A DNA stretch of 64,000 nt from Wolbachia pipientis (GCF_030373985.1 NZ_JAUCRB010000002.1:62001-126000); one strand, 5' to 3'; counted from the first letter of the stretch, positions 47,347-56,276 are shown. Notes: generated by a model from the letters alone, not told the origin. Numbers and translations are program-made.

Positions 47347-48807
47347 TCATTTTAGAACACAAACACCTTTCTCTATTCCACACTCAATATCCACCAAATT
47401 TACCTTAGAGTTAGGGGTTTTAGGTCCCATTCTTAATTGTTCAACTTCTGTATAAGACCCGTAGCCAGAATTGTAACCTGAATTTTTGCTCTCATACTTC
47501 TGTTTTATTTCTTTTACACTGAAGCCATCTCTGACCTCAACTTTTTGATCACTAGTCTGTTGCTGATTTATTAGCCTACTAGAGTTTTGTTCATTTATTT
47601 TTATTCGCTCTTGCCACTGACTTACTTTATCTTGTACCAGCCCATGATAAATCCTAAAATTAGCTTTTATATCTTTTAGTTTTCTCTCTGCCCTTTTCTC
47701 GAAAAGATCTACTTTAGCATAAATAGGCTTCGATAACTGCTCCGGCTCTTTCAGTGTTAGGCTAGCAGCCTTTTTTTGCTCTAAAAGAGCATCTACAGTG
47801 CAATAAATAGGTTCTTCTAATATACCAGAATAACCACTATCTTCCAACGATAAACTTTTGGTAGATGCTTTATATAAAGCATCTACATCAGCATAAATAG
47901 ACTCTTCTGATGTGCTCAAATGACCACTTTCCTGCAATGCTTTATTGACTTTGGAGTCATACACCCCAGCATAAATGGGCTCTCTCGCAAGCAATCTATC
48001 ATAGCTAGTACCCTCTGCTACATTAGCATAAATAGGCTCTTCTGATATGCTCAAATGACCACTTTCCTGCAATGCTTTACTGACTTTGGAGTCATACACC
48101 TCAGCGTAAATGGGCTCTCTCGCAAGCAATGTATCATAGCTAGTACCCTCTGTCTTATAATCAAAAGTTCTAGGAGGTTTCTTAGGTGGTATCATATTAT
48201 TTACTTCAACATTCATAAACTCCATATTTGTTGGCTTACAATTAAAGGTTCTAGGAGAGTTTTCAGGTGGTATTACATTACTAGCTGAGCTAGACTCACC
48301 AAAACATTCTCTTTTCTCGAAAATCTTTAATATATTCTTCTCTTCTTCGTTATTTTTAGATATTGCACCATGTATTATTAATTCACTGAGTACTAAACAG
48401 CATTTTTCTTTATATTTTGCAAGAAACTCCTTAGCTTGCTCCGGTGCCTCTTTCTCATAAGCAAGTGCTCTTTTGTATTTATAAATTATACTTCTTACAC
48501 CATCGCTGCCTATTGCATGAACGCTTGCACCAGCGTTAATAAGTAATACCATTGCACCATAATCAAGATTGTTTACTGCGTATCCTAAGGCACGGTTTAA
48601 AACTTGATCATCATTCCTGTTAAATGATGCTTTATTTCTAAAAGGATTAACTCTCGAAAAGAGTTTTTCAAGATTATTTACTAAATAATGAAGGCTTAAA
48701 GCTAGTTTCACACCTTTTATGTTATTATTTCCAATAGATCTGATTAAAAATTTACTTACTACGCCCATAATTGCACTCCTATACAAAAACTCATTATCAT
48801 TTTGCAT
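47347..48807 (-). CDS. ankyrin-like protein with EPIYA repeats, candidate host-signalling effector
   Basis: The 486-residue protein has three parts. Residues about 20-150 hold degenerate ankyrin-like repeats, clearest at ALGYAVNNLDYGAMVLLINA with GASVHAIGSDG. Residues 175-215 contain two copies of an IPP-PRTF motif; the second, PPKKPPRTF (207-215), includes the SH3-ligand pattern PxxPxR. Residues 231-364 carry six EPIYA-type sites: EPIYA at 231, 257 and 276, and variants ESIYA (302), EPIYC (332) and KPIYA (360). A helical tail and a tyrosine-rich GYNSGYGSY end follow. EPIYA sites in CagA, Anaplasma AnkA and Bartonella effectors are phosphorylated by host Src-type kinases and then bind SH2 proteins. 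No signal peptide is present; type IV secretion is an inference. Confidence 0.85.
   Translation of the reverse strand: MQNDNEFLYRSAIMGVVSKFLIRSIGNNNIKGVKLALSLHYLVNNLEKLFSRVNPFRNKASFNRNDDQVLNRALGYAVNNLDYGAMVLLINAGASVHAIGSDGVRSIIYKYKRALAYEKEAPEQAKEFLAKYKEKCCLVLSELIIHGAISKNNEEEKNILKIFEKRECFGESSSASNVIPPENSPRTFNCKPTNMEFMNVEVNNMIPPKKPPRTFDYKTEGTSYDTLLAREPIYAEVYDSKVSKALQESGHLSISEEPIYANVAEGTSYDRLLAREPIYAGVYDSKVNKALQESGHLSTSEESIYADVDALYKASTKSLSLEDSGYSGILEEPIYCTVDALLEQKKAASLTLKEPEQLSKPIYAKVDLFEKRAERKLKDIKANFRIYHGLVQDKVSQWQERIKINEQNSSRLINQQQTSDQKVEVRDGFSVKEIKQKYESKNSGYNSGYGSYTEVEQLRMGPKTPNSKVNLVDIECGIEKGVCVLK
47884..48150 (-). repeat. tandem 135-bp coding repeat in the EPIYA gene
   Basis: Residues 220-264 and 265-308 are two copies of a 45-residue unit beginning EGTSYD(T/R)LLAREPIYA, continuing VYDSKV-KALQESGHLS and ending (E/S)IYA-V. 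Differences are few, so the duplication is recent or homogenised. Each unit has two tyrosine motifs. Confidence 0.9.
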
Positions 48808-49033
48808 AATTTTAAACTATGAAGATTGATTTTGCATTAATAGCAGTTTTTTATACTCACTTAACAAGCAATTGACCTGTAAAAGTGATCTTGTTGTTTA
48901 CCACAAAAACTCATATTTATATAATCAAAGCGAGGAACTTGAGCGAATAATTTCATTATACTTAATATGGAAACAAAAGGCCCTTTCACAACCTCTTAAT
49001 TTGTCTCTTAAGCCATAACTCCAGACGCTTACA

Positions 49034-49057
49034 TTAGTTGCAATTTAAAAGCAGCTA
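49034..49057 (+). repeat. 24-bp direct repeat, copy right of the EPIYA gene
   Basis: This is the second copy of the repeat at 47051-47074, differing at one position, in the same orientation. It lies in the 398-bp gap between the EPIYA gene and lysC, which otherwise shows only AT-rich sequence and must contain the promoters of both divergent genes. Confidence 0.75.
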
Positions 49058-49205
49058 GTGTTTAGAGTAAAAAAACGCAGAAAAAAGTATAAATACTACA
49101 ACTGCCTTTTAGTTTAGGTTATGCAAAAGGTCTAATAATTGAGCCTTTTAAAACTTATATCAACTAGTGCTATATTTTTCTCCAAAGGAAAGTTATATTG
49201 TAACT

Positions 49206-50369
49206 ATGGATAACGTGATCGTAAAAAAATTTGGTGGGACTTCATTAACTGATTTAAACCGAGTTGCAAATTTGATAAAAAAAGATGTTGAAAAAGGCTG
49301 TAATGTAGTTGTTGTCGTTTCCGCTGTCGCAGGATTTACCGACCAAATGGCTTTTCAAGCTAGACAAATTTCAAGTTTAAGTCGCAGACAAGATCTATCA
49401 GAATATGATGTTATGCTTTCAGCAGGAGAGCAGATCTCTTGTGGACTACTGGCGATCACCCTACAATCTATCGGAGTAAATGCTAAATCATGGCTTGCCT
49501 GGCAGTTACCAATTATAACTGACGATCTTTACTCTGAGTCTAAAATAAAAACGATAGGGATTGATCATCTGAAAAGATCTTTTGCCGAAGGTTACACTGT
49601 TGCGATCATTGCCGGCTTTCAGGGTATACATGATGATAGAATCACTACTTTTGGAAGAGGAGGCTCTGATATATCAGCAGTTGCCTTCGCGGTAGTTTTT
49701 AACGTCAAGGTTTGCGAGATTTTCACTGATATCGATGGAATATATACAGCTGATCCAAAAATTGTTCCAAGAGCATATAAGCTCAAGTCTATTTCTTATA
49801 ATGAGATGTTGGAAATGTCGTCATCTGGTGCTAAAATACTGCATAATCGTTCAGTACAACTTGCAATGAAACATAACATTAAAGTACATGTGCTATCCAC
49901 TTTTAAAGAGGTGGAAGGCACTTCAGTACTACACAAAAAAGATGTATTAGAAAGATATCTAATCACTGGAATAACTTGTAGCACTAATGAAGCGCTTGTA
50001 ACTTTTACTAACCTTGCAAATACCTTGCGCATTTTAAAAGATATGACAGAGGCAAATATTAAAGTTGATATAATACATGGGTCAAGTCTTGTAATTTCCG
50101 AACTTGATATTGATTTAATGAAAGCGCTACTGAATGGGAAGGAAAGTTATGTTATCAACAGTAATGTAGCTAAAATTTCAATAATTGGTATTGGTGTTAT
50201 GTCTAACACTGAAGTGATGCACTGCACCCTCAAAGTCTTAAGCGAAAAAAAGATAGAAATGCTTGCTATCACGGCGTCTGAAACTAAAATCAGTATAATT
50301 GTTCAAAGAGAATGTGCCGAAACCCTTGTTAGAGATTTACATTCCGAATTGATATGCGGCACCAGGTAG
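49206..50369 (+). CDS. lysC: aspartate kinase
   Basis: LysC phosphorylates aspartate, the first step to diaminopimelate, lysine and threonine. The N-terminus VIVKKFGGTSLTDLNRV is typical, so I set the start at the ATG at 49206; a Met 13 codons upstream gives an atypical leader. Other motifs are VVVSAVAGFTDQM, GRGGSDISAVAFA, and CEIFTDIDGIYTADPKIVP. Two ACT-like domains follow at about residues 260-387, which would give feedback control by lysine or threonine. The 387-residue length fits the shorter aspartokinase class. Together with dapD it supports a working diaminopimelate branch. Confidence 0.96.
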   Translation: MDNVIVKKFGGTSLTDLNRVANLIKKDVEKGCNVVVVVSAVAGFTDQMAFQARQISSLSRRQDLSEYDVMLSAGEQISCGLLAITLQSIGVNAKSWLAWQLPIITDDLYSESKIKTIGIDHLKRSFAEGYTVAIIAGFQGIHDDRITTFGRGGSDISAVAFAVVFNVKVCEIFTDIDGIYTADPKIVPRAYKLKSISYNEMLEMSSSGAKILHNRSVQLAMKHNIKVHVLSTFKEVEGTSVLHKKDVLERYLITGITCSTNEALVTFTNLANTLRILKDMTEANIKVDIIHGSSLVISELDIDLMKALLNGKESYVINSNVAKISIIGIGVMSNTEVMHCTLKVLSEKKIEMLAITASETKISIIVQRECAETLVRDLHSELICGTR

Positions 50370-50683
50370 CCCTACGTTACCTATAACTACACAAGCGCTT
50401 GTTCTTGAATAGGCTTATTCAAGATCTTTTTAGTAAAACAGCAAAAGCTTAACAAGCCGTTACCAAGCCAAAAGTTAGAAATATTAAATTCTTGAGTTCT
50501 TTACCAAAAGACGCAATGATTAAACTATGGCTAAGTAACTCAAGTTTATCAAAATGTGTTTGTAGTGAGGCATGCAATTATATGTGATATCCTGAAGTTC
50601 AGATTCCAGCACTTAGGCTAGAATCGTGGTTCTATAAACCAGATCCTGTGACAATCAAATTGTGGAATGACATGAGCGGGCTT
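50370..50683. other. gap downstream of lysC with a worn palindromic repeat
   Basis: No gene is seen. The part 50590-50680 contains GATTCCAGCACTTAGG and GTGGAATGACAT, which resemble a strongly decayed member of the palindromic family. The remainder is AT-rich without evident signals. Confidence 0.4.
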
Positions 50684-51222
50684 TATTAGCTATAATTCTT
50701 GAGTTTTGAGAATTCGCTTTGAATGAATTGCTCATATTCTTTATCCTCCAGTTCTTCAAAAATCTCTAGATATTGGATATTTAAGCGAACACTTATTAAA
50801 GTGGGCTTTTGGCTCGTTTTTTAAGTACAACCTTTCAAGGTGAACTTGTTTATCAGTATGTTCAGAACACACAGATGACCTGTATTTCTTCCCAATCGAG
50901 ATTGATCAAAGCAAAACCTGTTGCAGCCATATGTTTACACGGACCGTAGTACACAAACGCAGGACAGGAACACCCCCCACTAAGGAGTGGACCATTGCAC
51001 CTTAACGTTATCCGATATACATATGCCCCATCACTTCTGATTTGCATTGAGATTCATTAATTGAGATTCATTAACAGATATAATCTGTACTTTCCCTTTA
51101 TTGAAATAATCCCTACCTCTGAAGAGGTAGGGTTCTTTGATAAGACCCTCGATATCTCCATAATATGGCCCCATTTTGTACCTCCTTTGAAGCCTCAATT
51201 TTCTAACATATCTTTTTTTCAT
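50684..51222 (-). pseudogene. SWIM zinc-finger protein, truncated and frameshifted
   Basis: Two overlapping minus-strand pieces give one SWIM-domain protein. The first (start 51222) reads YYGDIEGLIKEPYLFRGRDY and ends after NESQLMNLNANQK. The second carries the zinc motif in GGCSCPAFVYYGPCKHMAA, that is CxC...CxH. A further piece, readable to a TAA at about 50684, contains EELEDKEYEQFIQSEFSKLK. SWIM fingers of this type are usually the N-terminal part of SNF2-type helicases. The helicase part is missing, so this is a remnant. A frameshift near 51040 separates the first two pieces. Confidence 0.75.
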
Positions 51223-51225
51223 AAA

Positions 51226-51366
51226 AATTTATTAACTCATCACAACTTTTATGGCGTTTCTTTCCTGCAGACGCTTTTGTAATGTTGCGTGTTTGATACT
51301 CGTTAATTGAGTCTAAGTTGTATAGATGGCGTAGGATACTTTTACCATCTGAAGCAGTTGTTGTTA
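51226..51366 (-). pseudogene. 3' part of a RhuM-like pseudogene, with tyrS-like tail
   Basis: Right after the intron end, the minus strand reads TTTASDGKSILRHLYNLDSI, which fits the TTAADGK...YNLD-I segment of RhuM-family proteins. It then continues into SAGKKRHK, whose DNA (about 51241-51280) matches the last codons of tyrS (53860-53905) almost base for base, with a 2-bp deletion. The piece therefore looks like a fusion of a RhuM remnant with a duplicated tyrS end. The 5' part of RhuM lies on the other side of the intron (53655-53830). Confidence 0.6.
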
Positions 51367-53645
51367 CCTAAGGAGAGAAAGTCACCTCCCCCTCAGCTTC
51401 AAAACCGGACTTAACAGTCCCTCGTTATCCGACTTTTCTGTAATTCGGCGCTTGTCACACATACTTCCATGCAATTGGTCATGACAGTGCTCGTGTAATG
51501 AGGATAAGCTTTTGATGTTATTATTGAGTCTATTGCAGTCCTGATGATACACATGTGCTAAGTCATCAAATCTAATCCAAAGATGACAATATTACATTCG
51601 CCTTGTTGCATCTTCAGTAGTTTTATTACTTATAGCGATTTTCCTGGAATTGTGCTCAAACAACTTTCCCAGTATGGCCAGTCTCAATCATAAGGAAATT
51701 TGGTTCCTCTCACTTTGATATGCCATTCACTGGCATGTTCTCCATGTTTTGTAACACGTATTCCGTTACTTGTCATAAATCTCCAATTTTAGTTACCATA
51801 CCTTTTAAAGTGTTTCCTCTTAATCCAGCATCCTCCTTTGTTTGGGTGTTTACATTTTACCCATCTCCAAAGTTGGGTGTACATGATCATATCCAATGAG
51901 TTAAAGGTTTTGCTTGAGACTACCGAAGTGTAGTACTGACACCATCCTCTAACAATTGGATTAAGGTTGTTTATTACAGCTTCTTGCGATTCGCCTCGCA
52001 TTTTCCTTAACTTATGTTTAATAACCAACGTATACTGTTTAACAGAATTACGACTTGGGTTAACCAATAACTTGTAACCTTTCTTACTTTTCACTGGATA
52101 TTGTTGTATTGTGAAAACAAGAAAATTGAAACCTGGTTTCTGTCCGTTGGAAAACTTGAGAGTGTGAGAGATCTTTGTTTTTGAAGGTTTTAGCTCTAGT
52201 CCGATAGTTTTTAACCAACTTTCGACTAGCTCCTTAGCCTTCAGAATAATCTCATCACTCTAAATGTATGAAACAAAATCATCGGCATAAAAAATAACCC
52301 TGAGTGATTGTTGTATCCCACTTTGTGACATTGTACCACATTTTTTCCCCTATACTGTAGAAGCTCCCCTTTGAGATTTTTTTAATATATTGTTCCAAAC
52401 CATGTAATGCTATACAGGCCAACAGAGGAAGAATAGTTCCTCCTTGAATTGTACCACTTTCAGTTGGTTGGTTGGAAAGTTCCATTTTCCATCACACCTG
52501 CTCTTAATCACTTTTTTAATATTTCTCTTAAGGGTTGGAGTAGTATTAAGTTTTTCCAACAGTGCGTGATGTTTTATATTATCGAAACATCCAGAGATAT
52601 CCGCATCTAAAATAAATGCGGATTTCTTATAAAGCGCATAAAACATGATCTTCATGGGATCATGACAAGATCTATCAGGCCTAAAACCATAAATGTTCGG
52701 CTCGAATTTTGTCTCCCATTCGGGTTCTAGCGCCATTTTAACAAGTGTTTGTTTTGCTCGATACGATCATATTAGTGGGAATACCAAGGGGACGATGTTC
52801 CGATGGCTTACCAGGTTTTAGAATCCAGATTCGTCTTGATGGTTTTACTTTTTCCTTTAGATCCATAGAATATGCTAATTATATTCTTTCTACTTAGCTA
52901 AGGCTAGCTTTCCCATCAATACCTGCAGTCTTTTTCGCTCCATTATCCTGTGCAACTCTCCTAACTGCGAGCGTTCTTGCACTTATCGATTTTAGTAATA
53001 ATCTCTGAAGTTTATGCATCTTCTTAATATCATTACATTATAGAAGCTTAGTAAATTCTTTTTTGTAACCTAAACGAAGATTTCTCCAGCTTGTGCTAAG
53101 GAATTTCATTCCTTTTATACCTAACTTTTTGTTGGCTTATAACATATTCACTATTACTCATAACTTTACTTTCCAAACTATAGTATCCACGTCTGCATAT
53201 CCTAAGAATTACCTTTAGGCATTAGCTTCTTAGACAACCCCTCCAACATAAATGCATACGGCTAGCTACCCACTTATATTCGGGTAAATATAAGAGCATT
53301 CATGTGGTTACTCTGTTCCACGGACTTTGTTTCATGTTAGACCTAGATTCCTACTATTTGCCGGAAGCTGAGAACATCTATAATTAAGAAACGGAAGTCT
53401 TTATCCCTCATTCGCTTCATACCTTTTGGTTTATGCGTATTCAACCTCCTTTCACATATCTTTCTTGATGATAATTCTGACATAGATTTCTCTCGTAACC
53501 ATATCTAACTCCATTTACGGGAATTTGCCATAAGGGTTAACATTACCTGCTTTTGTTTCATGATTGCATCCTAGAGGTTGCCACTCTCTGAAATGTGAGA
53601 CATACATTATCCCTAATGTCTAGAGAAGATGTAATTTAACCATCA
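51367..53645 (-). mobile_element. degenerate group II intron with RT-maturase-HNH ORF
   Basis: The element lies on the minus strand between two halves of a RhuM-like gene. Near its 3' end, GGGACTGTTAAGTCCGGTTT (about 51399-51418) has the look of intron domain V. The encoded protein has a reverse transcriptase with YADD, a maturase domain and an HNH motif, which is the classical group II intron set. About 600 bp of non-coding sequence precedes the ORF, as expected for domains I-IV. Boundaries are estimated from where RhuM-like coding resumes, to within about 15 bp. The ORF is broken, so the element is probably immobile unless helped in trans. Confidence 0.8.
51385..53040 (-). pseudogene. group II intron reverse transcriptase/maturase, broken
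   Basis: Readable parts in order: MHKLQRLLLKSISARTLAVR and DNGAKKTAGIDGKASLS, then a stop; FEPNIYGFRPDRSCHDPMK and AFILDADISGCFDNIKHHAL (RT domains); VIFYADDFVSYI with the catalytic YADD encoded at 52278-52289, followed by a TAG; the maturase segment NLNPIVRGWCQYYTSVVSSK (51789-52094); and a C-terminal HNH remnant, SLSSLHEHCHDQLHG, at about 51478-51520. Several stops and frameshifts lie between them. The last codons overlap the presumed domain V, as in cyanobacterial-type group II introns with HNH-bearing maturases. Confidence 0.88.
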
Positions 53646-53654
53646 CAGAAACCG

Positions 53655-53830
53655 CAACATCAGATCGCATTCCATTTCGGAAACAACCGATTTCTCCTGC
53701 AATTCGACAAGTTCAAATATGTTATATGTGTACTAATAGCTGGCACCGAATAACTCTGCCATTTTTTTCTGCGTGAGCCAAATACCTGAGTCAATCCGCA
53801 TTTGGAGTTGTATACAATAGTTTTCTGTTT
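53655..53830 (-). pseudogene. 5' part of a RhuM-like (virulence protein) pseudogene
   Basis: The minus strand reads QMRIDSGIWLTQKKMAELFG, the characteristic VWLTQxQMAELFG block of RhuM-family proteins, then a stop, then ELQEKSVVSEME in the same frame, again as in RhuM (ELEEKSVV). The reading ends where the group II intron begins. RhuM proteins were named from Salmonella pathogenicity island 3 and are often carried on mobile DNA; their function is unclear. The fragment begins about 30 bp after the tyrS stop. Confidence 0.7.
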
Positions 53831-53859
53831 GTATGAAATTTGCTTTCTTACTTCAAAAT

Positions 53860-55110
53860 CTAACCTACCACAACTTTAATATGGCGTTTCTTTCCTGCAG
53901 ATAATTTTATAAATGTCTGACCTTTAAAGCTCTCAGAATTTATTATATGGTTAACATCGTTTATAACATTATCATTAACTTTGCACCCATTGCCCTGTAT
54001 TAAACGCCTTGCAGCACCTTTCGAAGGTTCAAAACCGGTATTGCGAAGCAGGTTTACTAAGGATATGCCATTTGCAACTTGTTCTCTTGTTATGGTATAA
54101 TCAGGGAGTAATGAGTTATCTTCATTTTCAAAAGCAAAGACTGCAGCAGATTGTGCAAGTTCTGTTTCTTTATCACCATGACATATTTTTGTTACCTCTG
54201 TCGCTAAAACTTTTTTTGCTTCGTTTATTTCTTGGTCCTTTAAGGATTCTAGTTTTTTAACCTCATCAATTGGCAGATCAGTAAGCAATCTCAAAAAACG
54301 CCCTACATCTTGATCGTCAACATTGCGAAAATATTGCCAGTAGTCGTAAGGCTTTAACATATTACCATCAAGCCATACTGCTCCACTTTCGGTTTTGCCC
54401 ATTTTCACCCCTTGAGCATTCAATAAAAGAGGAGCGGTAAGGCCAAACAACTCAGGTAGATTCAACTTTCTACCAAGTTCAATCCCGTTTACTATATTTC
54501 CCCACTGGTCCGACCCCCCAATCTGTAAACGACAGTCATACTTTTTATTCAGTTCAACAAAGTCATAAGCCTGCAATAGCATGTAGTTGAACTCCAGAAA
54601 ACTTAAGTTTTGTTCTCTATCAAGCCTGATTTTTACACTGTCGAAACTTAGCATGCGATTTACAGAAAAATACGCCCCTATATCACGCAAAAAATCTATG
54701 TATTTTATATTATCTAACCAATCTGCGTTATTTACTATCACTGCACCAGTCTTTCTATCATCAAAAGATATCATTTTCTCCAATATCCTCTTTATACAAG
54801 AGGTATTTTGCTTGATGTTTTCTATGGACAAGATACTTCTTGCTTTATCTTTATAGGATGGGTCACCAATTTTCGTTGTGCCACCTCCAAGTAAGACCAT
54901 TGGCTTATACCCAAATTTTTGTAGGTGACGCAGCATCATAATCTGAATTAGGTGACCAGCATGAAGACTTGGTGCTGTGCAATCAAACCCAATGTATGCA
55001 ACTATGTAATTATTCTGCAATAATAACTGCTCTAATCCTTCAATATTTGTACATTGGTATAGATACCCTCTTTCTTGGATAAAATTTAAAAACTCAGACT
55101 TGTATTTCAT
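53860..55110 (-). CDS. tyrS: tyrosyl-tRNA synthetase
   Basis: This class I synthetase charges tRNA-Tyr. The 416-residue protein has the HIGH-equivalent in GFDCTAPSLHAGHLIQIMML and the KMSKS-equivalent KMGKTESGAVWL. The tyrosine-binding segment QAYDFVELNKKYDCRLQIGGSDQWGNI is present in full. The C-terminal S4-type RNA-binding domain (AARRLIQGNGCKVND) ends SAGKKRHIKVVVG. Downstream on the same strand are the RhuM remnant and intron. A short DNA copy of its last codons appears about 2.6 kb away at 51241-51280. Confidence 0.97.
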   Translation of the reverse strand: MKYKSEFLNFIQERGYLYQCTNIEGLEQLLLQNNYIVAYIGFDCTAPSLHAGHLIQIMMLRHLQKFGYKPMVLLGGGTTKIGDPSYKDKARSILSIENIKQNTSCIKRILEKMISFDDRKTGAVIVNNADWLDNIKYIDFLRDIGAYFSVNRMLSFDSVKIRLDREQNLSFLEFNYMLLQAYDFVELNKKYDCRLQIGGSDQWGNIVNGIELGRKLNLPELFGLTAPLLLNAQGVKMGKTESGAVWLDGNMLKPYDYWQYFRNVDDQDVGRFLRLLTDLPIDEVKKLESLKDQEINEAKKVLATEVTKICHGDKETELAQSAAVFAFENEDNSLLPDYTITREQVANGISLVNLLRNTGFEPSKGAARRLIQGNGCKVNDNVINDVNHIINSESFKGQTFIKLSAGKKRHIKVVVG

Positions 55111-55168
55111 GATTTGCTTTTACCAATTGGAGTGATTTTAATCTATAAATCTTATAAGTAAAAGAAAG

Positions 55169-55495
55169 TTAATTCCACAGCTCTTCTATTTTATAATACT
55201 TCCTTACTTCTGGCCTGAATATGTGAACCATTACATTTTGAAAATTCACAATCACCCAATTACCTTCATCTATGCCTTCTACATCTATTTTATCGTGTTG
55301 CTTGAGGCTTTTTATTACATGCTCGGCTAATGCTTTCACATGGCGGCTCGAATTGCCAGATGCAATAATCATATATTTTGCAATGACAGTTTTATTCTGC
55401 ACATCAAAAGTGACTATATCGTGACCTTTATTTTGATCTATTATACCTACGATTGTGCTTTTTATTGATTCTGTGTCACCGAATACACCTGTCAT
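55169..55495 (-). CDS. rsfS: ribosomal silencing factor RsfS
   Basis: RsfS binds ribosomal protein uL14 and blocks subunit joining when nutrients are low. The 108-residue protein has DIVTFDVQNKTVIAKYMIIA, SGNSSRHVKALAEHV, EGIDEGNWVIVNFQNVMVHI and the FRPEVRKYYKIEELWN ending, all standard for the family. It lies 58 bp upstream of tyrS on the same strand and may share a transcript. Confidence 0.95.
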   Translation of the reverse strand: MTGVFGDTESIKSTIVGIIDQNKGHDIVTFDVQNKTVIAKYMIIASGNSSRHVKALAEHVIKSLKQHDKIDVEGIDEGNWVIVNFQNVMVHIFRPEVRKYYKIEELWN

Positions 55496-55662
55496 CAGCT
55501 TAAAATTGTATAACTTATTTATAATTATACACTCAAAATTTCTAAATATGAACTATTTTCGACGTAAATGTTTACTAAAACTAGATAGTTTATGTTTTTG
55601 GTGTAATATTGTGTACAATACATGTCCTTTTATGTATAACTTAAAGATGGTTTTCTAATAGT

Positions 55663-56276
55663 GTGTTTACTATGAACAAGACTCTCATTTACTTAATCGG
55701 CTTTCCAGGTAGTGGTAAATTTACTACTGTAAAAGAATTATTTAAGGTTATTGATGCGGTGATAGTAAGCAATAATCTGTTTAATAACATTATATTTAAA
55801 ATCGTTAGGTTAAAAAACGCTGAAGTTACAGGTGACCTATGGGAAAAATCTTTGCAGTCAGAGAAAATACGTTAGCAATACTAGAGAAACGGTACATAAA
55901 ATCGAAGCATTACATATTTATAAATGAGCTGGTAGATGATGATCTCTATGACCAAAGATTATACAACTCAGTGGTGAATTTAAGTAAGAAAATGGATGTG
56001 GGAATTCTTCCTGTGGTACTACATTGCAATAGTGAAGAACTAGTAAAGCGTGTTCAATCAGAAGAGAGGTACCAGGAAAACAAAATTACTGATTCAGATT
56101 TTGCTATGAAGAAAACTAAAGGGAGAAGGCTATTTGTGCCTGAAGGCTCACTTGAAAGTGATAACTCGAACTTGAGTGCAGAAGAAGTTGCAAAAAAAAT
56201 TGTTGAAAGTATGAAAGGTTGGAAAAAATTAGTTGAAACTTCCGTAAATAACTTAACAAAACGTACTCGTGGTTGA
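55663..56276 (+). pseudogene. P-loop kinase-like protein split by a single-base frameshift
   Basis: The first frame (55663-55875) begins MNKTLIYLIGFPGSGKFTTV with a Walker A motif (GFPGSGKFT, where relatives have KTT) and runs to VTGDLWEKSLQ before a stop. The second frame continues, with FAVRENTLAILEKRYIKSKH to GRRLFVPEGSLESDNSNLSA and ends at 56276. Adding one A to the AAAAA run at 55844-55848 restores one reading frame (WEKIFAVREN) of about 204 codons. The protein resembles AAA_33-type nucleotide kinases with unknown substrate. Its end overlaps rppH by 8 bp, so it still forms an operon with it. A sequencing error or transcriptional slippage at the A-run could restore the product. Confidence 0.75.

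Noticed and set aside
47347-48807. EPIYA motifs as chance from low complexity
   Set aside because: Three perfect and three near-perfect sites at similar spacing, each with a conserved Val, within otherwise complex sequence is far more than expected by chance, so this explanation was set aside.
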